Below are positions 10,111 to 19,760 of a stretch of DNA of 64,000 bases, one piece after another. The number at the start of each line of letters is the position of its first letter. Within the stretch, counting starts at the first letter, position 1. The notes below the pieces were generated by a model, which ran no database searches, was not told where the DNA came from, and saw only the letters and a program-made list of their open reading frames with translations. The position numbers and the translations under genes are program-made. Source of the DNA: Henckelia pumila (lineage: Eukaryota > Streptophyta > Magnoliopsida > Lamiales > Gesneriaceae); the NCBI RefSeq assembly GCF_033568475.1, contig NC_133122.1:14698763-14762762 (forward strand). Direction: 5' to 3'.

Positions 10111-11558
10111 TAAGTATGTATAGAATTGACTCGTCTTACGGATAAAGATTCATGAGACCGTCTTTATGAGACTTACTTATTATTATAATCCCAAATATCT
10201 ATTCAAATTATTTTTTCAATAATTTGAAACTTAAAAAAAAACATGTTTAAATAACTATTCAACTATTACGTGCAATGGGAAATAGTTTAAATTATTTGAG
10301 GCGAGATTTAGTTTAATTAATTAATAATAATAATAATATATTATTATTATTATTATATTCTTCATTATGTTCGATTCAAATAAAACATATCACCGAAACA
10401 ATTTTTTTAAAAATAATTTATTAAACTAATAAATTTTGAATAAGTTGAAAAAATCAGCAGCGAGTGGTGTTCGAAAAAAAAGTATAAAAATTGAAAACCA
10501 AAAAATAGGTAATGTATATTAATAAATAGAGTTAATTGGTAAAAACTCTCCATTCCATATGTTTTGTTAAGATTCAGTCCCCGCCAGGTATTTTCTTTTA
10601 CTGCACTCCGTGATTCAATAAAAGTTTGTATGTATTTTCTGGGCCCACAAGTTATTTTCAAATTGAAAAATAGGTATAAAAAATTGAAAATCACGTACAA
10701 ATATATGAAATTTCAGTATTAACTATTTTAATCTGGTATAAAAACAATTTTTTTAGGTATAAATATTTTGTGTTATATTGCATATCTCTAAAACTAAAAA
10801 TATAAATCGTGATTTTGTACTCTATTTGAGGCGATTGATGCCATAAATATATAAATCAATACGTAAAATAAATATTTTTGTACTCAAATTTCTAAAATAA
10901 GTGCACATAAATTTTTAATTTATGTGATTCTCAAAATACTGATGTTTGTACTGATTCATAATGAACAAGTGCGTTGATATAAATATCTTGTACATAAACA
11001 TGTATGTACGGTAAGCTTTTATTATTAAGAAAGTTTCAATGTTATACTCAAAATCTTAATTTTTTGTACCAGATCTAAAATTGTTAATACTCAAATATCA
11101 TATGTTTGTACCATATATTTAAACTTTTGTACCAATTTTCATCCATGAAAATAAAGACAAGGGAGTTGAAACAAAATTTTCTGAAATAAGGATTGAATCT
11201 AAACTTATATTTGAAATCAGGTACTGAATCCCAAGTTGCCCTATTAAATAAGTAATTTTAATACTAGCTTTTATCATAACAAATTTGTAGAAGTAGAATC
11301 AACATTTCACCAACATTTGAATTTTAATTTAAATTAAGCAGAAACCAAACCAATGTTATAATTTGTTCAACGAACAAATTACCGGGTTTTAAAGCCAAAA
11401 GCGACTACCCAATTTAGGTAATGTTTTGGAGAGTTTTTAGAAAACACTTCTGAGCTTTTATTTAACAAAATTTTACAAATATAGTTAGTTGTTGCCTTAT
11501 AGTTCGATCCATTAATTAATTAATAAATAAAATAAAACGTCAAAGATTAAAAAAAAAG
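10111..11558. other. AT-rich intergenic DNA with simple repeats
   Basis: I see no gene. There is a TAA/ATT microsatellite that forms a palindrome near 10318-10355, and long A/T tracts. The 97-codon open frame at 10407-10700 on the minus strand is low-complexity and unsupported. Confidence 0.6.
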
Positions 11559-11872
11559 GGAAAACTGCAAATTTGGTCTTGTATGTTTGTCATTTTGCGA
11601 TTTTGATACTCTATGTTTTCATATTTCAGTTTTAGTCATGTATGTTTCGATTTTTGGCAATTTAGGTCTTTTTTATTTGAAAATGCTTACGTGACATTGT
11701 ACACGTCAACTCCACATCAACACTGAATTGGTGTCACGTCAGCACCACGTCGGAAAAAAGGACTAAAATTACCAAAAAAAATTAAGATAGCGGACTAAAA
11801 CTGAAATATGAAAAATATAAAGGACTGAAATCGCAAAGTGACAAACATACAAGATCAAAAAAGCAATTTTCC
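11559..11872. mobile_element. MITE with long terminal inverted repeats (copy A)
   Basis: The two ends are inverted copies over about 80 bp. The left reads GGAAAACTGC then TTGTATGTTTGTCATTTTGC, and the right arm is the inverse complement with few changes. Flanking A runs may be the duplication. A second copy lies at 39989-40312. This is a common plant MITE pattern, perhaps Mutator-derived, and it has no coding capacity. Confidence 0.65.
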
Positions 11873-11913
11873 AAAAAAAATGATGAAAAAAGGTGTAACC
11901 AAATTATTATATG

Positions 11914-12181
11914 TGTTGAAAAATATATTATTATTTTTATTATTATGTTGAATATTGAATGTTGAATGTTGAATATTGAGTTGTAAAATGTGGAAAATTA
12001 GTGTGTGATGATGATGTATTTATTTTTGAACTAATCTCAAATGTGGATCTATAAATAGGTCTTCATTTGTGATGAAAAATAAAATTGAGTTGAGAGAAAA
12101 ATATTATAAAGTGTAGAGTTTGATATATTTTGAGTTTTGGAGTTTTTACTTTTTACCATAAATTTTTACTTTTTCACAACA
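11914..12181 (+). repeat. 5' LTR of copia element
   Basis: This 268-bp LTR has a TATA box (TCTATAAATAGG, 12048-12059). It is followed at 12182 by cgttatcagcacgatcgc, a probable primer-binding site of the type seen in many plant copia elements; the tRNA is not certain from sequence alone. Confidence 0.9.
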
Positions 12182-13011
12182 CGTTATCAGCACGATCGCT
12201 CGAAGGTTCTCTATAATTTTCAACGCTCCAAAATACAAGAAGAAATCAAAAATATTCAACAAGTAAGAATTTTTATTTTACTGTTTATATATTTTTATTG
12301 TGTATATATTAATATATAATATCATGTTATGAAAAAAAATAAGTTTTTTTTTCAAAACTTGTTATAAATCCTGGGAGGATGTTAAGACAACATCCCACAC
12401 TCCCGGTAAGGGATACGACAAGTATAAAAGACTCTAAGGTTCTTAAACAATATAATCATATTTGTATAATTTCATGTTATTATATAAAAGGTTGTCTATG
12501 ACACCGATCTTATAATAATGTGATATGATATACTATACCTGAATTTATACTAACTATATTGGTATAATTTCACAATATTATATAAAAGGTTGTCTACGAC
12601 ACTGACCTTATGATAATGTGATATGATATACATAATTATTTAATTATGATTATCATTATATGCATTGCATCATTATCACGAATTTTTATTCACCATATAC
12701 TCGCTTTTTTTTTTTTACCCTCAACGGTCACAAACGGCTAGTTTTTGGCCTATAAATATGTTCACTTAAACTTATTTTCAATCACACCAAAATTCACTCT
12801 TTCTCTCAAAATATTTTTACTCGATTTTTCGAAGATGGAGATGATGGCATTTATAAGGCTATTTTTCATAACGATTATGATCATCATGCTCACGAGTCTT
12901 GTACTCACCAGCGATTTTCCACCACATACTTTTTATCTATTTGTATATGCACTTGTAATTTTCATTTTCCATTATTTTGTATTGTCATATTAATGGAAAT
13001 TAACTAATAAA
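12182..13011 (+). other. Leader of the copia element with an internal tandem duplication
   Basis: A segment of about 80-90 bp containing ATATAAAAGGTTGTCTATGA occurs twice (about 12462-12540 and 12555-12632), with a few differences. A small hydrophobic frame (MEMMAFIRLFFITIMIIMLT, near 12835) lies before gag. It may be a captured or leader peptide, but there is no independent support for expression. Confidence 0.55.
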
Positions 13012-14073
13012 ATGCATTGTTATTTTTCTAGTACCACCGTATCAAACTTGGCAAAGCTTGAATTCGTTGCACTCGATATCACTGGAAAAAATTATATGTC
13101 ATGGACTCTTGATGTTGAGATGCATCTTGAGTCATTGGGTCTAAGTGATACCATCAAAGAAATTAATATATCAACCTTACAAGATAAAGCAAATGCAATG
13201 ATTTTCTTATGCCGACATCTTGATGAAGGGTTGAAATGTGAGTATCTCACAGAAAAAAACCCAATGATTTTATGGAAAGGGTTGAAAGAAAGATTTGAGC
13301 ATATAAGGGAAGTGATACTCCCGACCGCCCATGATGAATGGAATACGTTGAGATTCCAAGACTTTAAAAAAGTCAATGATTATAATTCTGCGATGTATCG
13401 AATAGTCTCGCAATTAAAATTCTGTGGACTTGAAGTCACAGAGATGGAAATGCTTGAGAAAACATTTTTCACTTTTCACGCATCAAATATAACTTTACAT
13501 CAACAGTATAGAGTGCGTGATTTTACGAGATATTCTGAACTCATTACATGTCTTCTTGTGGCGAAAAATAACAACGAATTGTTAATAAGAAATCATCAAT
13601 CCCGACCCACTGGATCAACGGCATTTCCTGAAGCAAATGTCGTAATGAAAAATGAAAATCAAAATCAAAGAAATAATCGAGGTCATGGTCGCGGCCGTGG
13701 ACGTGGACGTGGACGTGGACGTAAAAATGATCGCGGTCATGGTCGCGGCCGTGGATATGAAAATAATCGAGATAGTTACTTCAATAACTCATCTCAAAAT
13801 AACGTCACGAACCACCCACCAAAAAGGCAGCATGAAAATACGAGTGAAAATGAAAATCACTCAAAAAGAAATGAGAGTGTTTGTTATAGATGTGACACTC
13901 CAGGACATTGGTCACATATTTGTCGAACCCCTGAGCACCTATGTAAGCTCTATAAAGAATCGACAAAGGGGAAAGGAAAAGAGACCAATTTTGTTGAAAA
14001 TAGTGACCATTTAATTGGTTCAACTAGTTTCAATGCTGTAGATTTTTTGAATGATTTCGAAGACATTGATTAA
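13012..14073 (+). CDS. Copia Gag polyprotein (open)
   Basis: This 353-residue frame has the UBN2/gag-type core (GKNYMSWTLDVEMHLESLGL near the start; LWKGLKERFEHIREVILP near residue 85). An arginine-glycine repeat (RGHGRGRGRGRGRGRKNDRG, about residues 220-240) and a CCHC knuckle (CYRCDTPGHWSHIC, near residue 295) bind RNA. It is uninterrupted, unlike pol. It ends in a stop and is followed by a non-coding gap of roughly 130 bp before protease, so Gag and Pol are separate frames here. The first methionine used for the call may not be the true start. Confidence 0.85.
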   Translation: MHCYFSSTTVSNLAKLEFVALDITGKNYMSWTLDVEMHLESLGLSDTIKEINISTLQDKANAMIFLCRHLDEGLKCEYLTEKNPMILWKGLKERFEHIREVILPTAHDEWNTLRFQDFKKVNDYNSAMYRIVSQLKFCGLEVTEMEMLEKTFFTFHASNITLHQQYRVRDFTRYSELITCLLVAKNNNELLIRNHQSRPTGSTAFPEANVVMKNENQNQRNNRGHGRGRGRGRGRGRKNDRGHGRGRGYENNRDSYFNNSSQNNVTNHPPKRQHENTSENENHSKRNESVCYRCDTPGHWSHICRTPEHLCKLYKESTKGKGKETNFVENSDHLIGSTSFNAVDFLNDFEDID

Positions 14074-14200
14074 AGATTGGTGGAACTAGATTGTAACAAA
14101 TTTGTATTTTTCATGCATTCTTGTATTATAAAGCATGTTATATTTTGCATTTGTATTGTACTTAATTTTTCTTTATTGTATTTTTGTGAAGTTTGATATG

Positions 14201-16538
14201 GAAAATGCTATGAGCAAACATTGAAATAATATCATGAAAATTTGCATACCGGATAGTGGTACAACGCACACTATTCTGCGAGATGAAAGATATTTCTTGG
14301 AAATAAAACCAACAAAAACAACGGTGAATACAATATCAGGTCCTGTAGACTTGATTGAAGGTTGTGGTAAAGCACAATTTTTGTTACCAAATGGTACAAA
14401 ATTTTTGATAAATGATGCTTTATATTCACCACAATCGAAAAGAAATTTGTTGAGTTTTAATGACATATATTCTCATGGATATGACACTGAGACGATAACT
14501 GATGGAAATCAGAAATATATGTGTCTTACCACATATAAATCAGGAAAGAAATATGTGGTTGAAAAATTATCAATGCTCCCTACTGGATTGCATTATACAC
14601 ATATAAGGCCAATCAAATCAAATATGGTGGTTAATAGTTCTTCAATATTAATCAATTGACATGATCGATTAGGACATATTGGTTCAATAATGATGCGAAG
14701 AATTATTGAAAATACGCATGGTTATCCATTGAAAGACTAGAAGATTTTTCAGAATAATAAGTTTCAATGTAAATCATGTTCTTTTGGAAAACTTATTATA
14801 AGATCATCGCCAGCTAAAATCCAAACAAAATCACCCATATTTCTTGAACATATTCAGGGTGATATTTGTGGGCCAATTAATCCACCATGTGGACCATTTT
14901 GATATTTTATGGTATTGATCGATGCCTCCAGCAGATGGTTACATGTATGCTTATTGTCAACTCGAAATGTGGCATTTGCAAAACTAATGGCTCAAATAAT
15001 AAAATTGCGGAATCAATTTCCCGATTATACAATCAAAAAAATAAGACTTGATAATGCTGGAGAATTTACTTCCCAAACTTTCAATGACTATTGTATGTCA
15101 ATGGGAATTACTGTTGAACATCCTGTTGCTCATGTTCATACACAGAATGGATTAGCTGAATCATTGATTAAACGTCTACAACTTATTGCTAGACCAATGA
15201 TTATAAGAATAAAACTCCCTATTTCTATATGGGGACATGCAATTTTACATGCTGCGGCAATAATTCGCATCAGACCAAGTGCATATCATAAATTCTCCTC
15301 ATTGCAGCTTGCATTTGGTAAAGAACCAAATATTTCTCATCTGAGAATTTTTGGATGTATGGTGTATGTGCCTATTGCACCACCTCAACGATAAAAAATG
15401 GGTCCTCAAAGAAAAATCGGTATTTATATCGGTTATGATGGTCCATCAATCATTCGATATCTTGAGCCTCAGACAGGCGATGTGTTTACAACACGTTTTG
15501 ATGATTGTCATTTTAATGAAAAAATCTTCCCAATGTTAGGGGGAGAAAAGAAACACATCAAAAAAGAAATCACATGGTATGTACCATCATTGTTACATTT
15601 GGATCCAAGGACCAAACAATGTGAGAAAGATGTACAGCAAATTGTGCACTTGCAAAGAATTGCAAATCAAATGCCAGATGCATTTGCAGACACAAAAGGG
15701 GTAACAAAATCATATATACATGCTGTAAATATCCCTGCTCGAATTGAAATTCCAAAGAAATAAATTGAAGACACTCATGATGTTATAAAACGCTTGAAGC
15801 GTGGAAGGCCAGTCGGTTCCAAGGATAAAAATCCTCGGAAAAGAAAAGGCATAGAGAAACACGATGATCATAAAATAGAAAATGGTGTTCCAGAAGAAAC
15901 ACCTGATGATGAAAATGTTCTGTCAGAACCACAAACTGACGAGAATCGTGAAATCTCTATCAATTATATTAATACTGGAAAAATATGGAACCGAAAAGAT
16001 ATTGATGAGATATTTTCTTATAATGTGGCATGTGACATCATAAATGAAAACGAGGATCATGAACCAAAATCCTTTGGCGAATGTAAAACTCGTCATGATT
16101 GGGCAAAATGGAAAGATGTAATCCAGGTTGAATTAGATTCGCTAAATAAACGCAATATTTTTGGACCTATAGTCCTCACACCTGAAGGTGTAAAACCTGT
16201 TGGATACAAATGAGTTTTTATTCGAAAGCGAAATGAGAAAAATGAAATAGTAAGATATAAAACTAGACTTGTTGCACAAGGTTTTTCTCAAAGGCCTGGA
16301 ATTGATTATGAAGAAACGTATTCTCCTGTTATAAATGCAATTACGTTTCGATATTTGATTAGTTTGGCAGTGTCTGAAAATTTGGAAATGTGTCTGATGG
16401 ATGTTGTTACGCCTTACTTATACGGATCACTTGATAGTGATATATACATGAAAATCCCTGAAGGATTTAAGATGCCTGAGGCACAAAGTTCAAAATCCAG
16501 AGAATTTTATTTTGTAAAATTGCAAAGATCATTATATG
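14201..16538 (+). pseudogene. Copia Pol, first part: protease, integrase and start of RT
   Basis: The protease site is PDSGTTHTILRD (about 14250). The GAG-pre-integrase and integrase follow (HDRLGHIG, DNAGEFTSQTFNDY, NGLAESLI). The RT starts at RLVAQGFSQRPGIDYEETYS (about 16270-16330). At least six in-frame stops interrupt it, including those after SSILIN (14657), in GPF-stop-YF (about 14900), after APPQR (15392), after EIPKK (15761) and after PVGYK (16211). The frame is cut at 16538 by the nested element and resumes at 22048. Confidence 0.9.
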
Positions 16539-17197
16539 TGTAATGCCCAGAATTTTCTTAGGTGATTTCGCATGCATAACTAGGAAATAATTAAATTAAA
16601 ATTTAGAAAATGGGTTAAATGACTTTATGTTGATTACGTGAATTTATTTGCATGATTTAAATATTATTTATAGCATTTAACCCGCATTTATGTTATTTAT
16701 GAGATTTTTAGAAATAAAGTTTTTCGATCGCGTAGTCGGGACTGTGGACGGACGAGATATATGAATTTTATTCTAAATAATTTCTGAGTAATTTTCGTAA
16801 TATATTTATATAATTTTTAAAACTCCTTAAAAGTCTTTTAAATAGCTTATTTTTGTGAAAATTGCTTTCATATATAACTATATATATAAAAACTATTATT
16901 TTATGAAAATAATACCTTAAAATAATATTCTAAGGCTCTTAAAATTATCTCAAAAATATTTAGAATAAAATCCATATATCTCGTCCGTCCACGGTCCCGA
17001 CTACGCGATCGAAAAACTTTATTTCTAAAAATCTCATAAATAACATAAATGCGGGTTAAATGCTATAAATAATATTTAAATCATGCAAATAAATTCACGT
17101 AATCCACATAAAGTCATTTAACCCATTTTCTAAATTTTAATTTAATTATTTCCTAGTTATGCATGCGAAATCACCTAAGAAAATTATGGGCATTACA
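16539..17197. repeat. 241-bp inverted repeat formed by two LTR heads
   Basis: 16539-16779 and 16957-17197 are inverted copies with only about four mismatches, separated by 177 bp. Both are the first 241 bp of the same LTR type (TGTAATGCCC...TTCTAAATA), facing each other. The DNA could extrude a large cruciform and its transcript would fold into a long hairpin. Confidence 0.9.
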
Positions 17198-17238
17198 ACT
17201 CTCCCCCCCTTAAATTGAATTTCATCCTCGAAATTAGA

Positions 17239-17961
17239 TTACTTACCGATTAACTCCGGATAACGAGTCCTCATGTCGGCCTCGGTCTCCCAAGTAGCTT
17301 CCTCCTCAGAATGATTCAGCCACTGGACTTTGACCATCGGAATAGACCGCGTCCTAAGCCTCCTTTCCTCATGAGCCAAGATCCGAACGGGTCTCTCCTC
17401 AAATGCTAGCTCTGGTGACAACTGTAGAGGCTCAAAATCCAAAACATGCGACGGATTAGAGACATACCTCCGAAGCATAGATACATGGAACACGTTGTGA
17501 ACTTTCGCAAGGCTCGGTGGTAATGCCAAACGATAAGCCAACGTCCCAATCCTCTCCAAAATCTCGAACGGACCGATATACCTCGGGTTGAGCTTGCCTC
17601 TCCTACCAAATCGCATCACGCCTTTCATAGGCGAGACCTTCAAGAATACATGATCTCCCACGGCAAACTCGAGGTCTCGTCGTTGTAGATCAGCATAATT
17701 TTTTTGACGACTCTGTGCGGTCCTCATCCGCTCTCGGATCTGAGCTACAATATCCGCCGTTTGCTGCACAATCTCGGGTCCTAGCAAGACCCTCTCTCCA
17801 ACCTCGTCCCAATGCACAAGAGATCTACATCGTCTCCCGTAAAGAGCCTTGTATGGAGCCATACCTATAGATGCCTGAAAACTGTTGTTATAAGTAAACT
17901 CCACTAAAGGCAATCCCGACTCCCACGAGCCCTGGAAATCAATCACACATGCCCTCAACAA
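17239..17961 (-). pseudogene. Integrase end and chromodomain-like tail, Tekay copy 2
   Basis: Motifs WESGLPLVEFTYNNSFQ, MAPYKALYGRRCRS, GKLNPRYIGPFEILERIG and NVFHVSMLRRYV lead to a chromodomain-like tail ending VKVQWLNHSEEEATWETE and YPELIGK, so this tail is complete, unlike the copy-1 tail. The preceding integrase part is in another frame. Confidence 0.88.
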
Positions 17962-18560
17962 ATCCTCAAGTGATCCTCAAGTGTCTGAATTACTCTCTCC
18001 GACTGACAATCTGTCTGAGGATGAAAAGCAGTGCTGAACAATAACTTAGTCCCCAAAGCTGTATGCAGACTCTTCCAAAATGCAGAAGTGAACATTGGAT
18101 CTCGGTCTAACACAATGGACACTGGAATACCGTGAAGTCTGACTATCTCCTTAATGTAAAGTTCTGCAAACTGAGTCATAGTAAAAGTAGTCCTCACCAG
18201 CAGAAAATGTGCAGATTTGGTGAGTCGATCGACACCCAAATCGATGTCGATCCTCTAGTACTCCTCGGTAGCCCAACTACAAAATCCATAGAGATGTTCT
18301 CCCATTTCCACTCCGGAATGGGAAGTGGTCGTAACAATCCTGCTGGTCGCTGATGCTCTGCCTTGACTTGCTGACAAGTCAAGCATTCGGAAACAAACTG
18401 ACCAATATCTCCCTTCATACCCGGCCACTAATACAAGGTCCTCAAATCTCGGTACATCTTCGTACCCCTTGGATGGATGGAATACGGAGATGCATGTGCC
18501 TCTGACATGATATCTTCTCTCAACTTATCAGTACTCGGTACCCCAAGGTGACACACTAGG
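17955..18560 (-). pseudogene. Integrase zinc region and DDE core, Tekay copy 2
   Basis: The frame fragments give the zinc-binding part ([24 protein letters not shown]) and the catalytic core ([44 protein letters not shown]). Small frame changes occur near 18215 and 17965 and a stop near 18430. The upstream neighbour is the protease frame: the RT and RNase H between them are missing, joined near 18537 within a SVSPWG/GTEY junction. Confidence 0.85.
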
Positions 18561-19267
18561 GTGGATAAAGCCCTTCTCCAAAAGCTCTTGTATCTGATCC
18601 CTCAACTCTTTCATCTCAGTGGGAGCAAGACGATACGGTGCCTTAGAGATAGGCACAGTACCCGGCATCAGCTCAATACTGAACTTCACCTCTCTGACTG
18701 GTGGAATTCCTACTACATCATCCGGAAAGACATCCAAAAACTCACAAACGATCTCAACATCTGCAATAGATTTAGAAGACGGGTCATCCGCTGCAACTAC
18801 TAAACTTGCAAGGAAGCCCTGACAACCCTTGCGTAATAACTTCTTTGCACGCATATAAGATATGACATGCGAAGTACCGCTGCTTTGAGCTGCAAGGAAT
18901 ATGAAAGAAACTCCGCCTGACGGATTCACTGAAACTGATCGCCTCCGAAAATCTATCGAAGCTCCATTAACTGATAACCAATCCATGCCAAGAATGAGAT
19001 CAAATTCTGACATCGGTAGAACCACTAGATCGGCTCTAATCATATTCCCCTGAAGCTCCAACTCAACACCATTAAGTACACTAGAGGTAGTAAGAATCTC
19101 GCCAGATGAAAAGGTAACATCATAGCCCGTACAGCATCCTCAGGTATGATGCCTACCCGCCTAACAAATTCTTGAGAAATAAACGAATTCGTAGCTCCTG
19201 AGTCTAGCAACGCATACGTAGCATTACCTCTAACGAGGATCTTCCCTGCACTCAGAAAATGTCCCAA
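18528..19267 (-). pseudogene. Aspartic protease and RT linker, Tekay copy 2
   Basis: The protease active site reads YALLDSGATNSFIS, followed by LILGMDWLSVNGASIDFRRR and the linker REVKFSIELMPGTVPIS, ending at the RT start EKGFIHPSVSPWG. A frame change near 19050 splits the protease. At its 5' side the frame connects to gag across a candidate 227-bp intron (19246-19472). Confidence 0.85.
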
Positions 19268-19472
19268 CGCACATACAACTTAAGAATAATTTAATTGAGC
19301 CCATAATTCACAACAATTCCCTTAAGTATACTATTACCCAAATTCCTAGTCATTTCCTTTATACTACACATGCAAGAGCAATTCACTCAAAATATCACAT
19401 AAATACAAACTTTCCACGCTATCCAAATAATCATGCAAACTATCGAATCTTAAATACAAAAGTTAGGATTAC
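19246..19472 (-). other. Candidate spliceosomal intron between gag and protease, Tekay copy 2
   Basis: On the minus strand the frame ATC ACG G is followed by GTAATCC and, 227 bp later, by TTTTCTGAGTGCAG then GG AAG ATC. Removing this GT-AG segment joins SLITG to KILVRG in frame, restoring the usual junction of these elements. The segment itself has stop codons and is AT-rich. Confidence 0.55.
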
Positions 19473-19645
19473 CCGTGATCAAAGACGTGTCTGGGTCAGC
19501 CTCCTCTGCCTGCATGACATATACACGCCCCGAGATGTTCCTCGCATTAGGGCAGTTCATCGCAACGTGCCCCGGTAGCTTACACTTGTAACAGAGATTT
19601 GAACCAGCCATGCACTGCCCCGAATGAGGCTTCTGACAAGTCTTG
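19473..19645 (-). pseudogene. Gag C-terminus with zinc knuckle, Tekay copy 2
   Basis: The minus strand encodes SGQCMAGSNLCYKCKLPG and the rest of a CCHC knuckle, then NISGRVYVMQAEEADPDTSL. This is the end of Gag in Tekay-type elements. The N-terminal gag core is missing because the sequence changes into an inverted LTR piece at about 19646. Confidence 0.8.
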
Positions 19646-19760
19646 CATATATATAGTTATATATGAAAGCAATTTTCACAAAAATAAGCTATTTAAAAGA
19701 CTTTTAAGGAGTTTTAAAAATTATATAAATATATTACGAAAATTACTCAGAAATTATTTA

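Noticed and set aside
13652..14014. Alternative frames within copia gag
   Set aside because: They are shadows created by the Arg-Gly repeat in the true gag frame.
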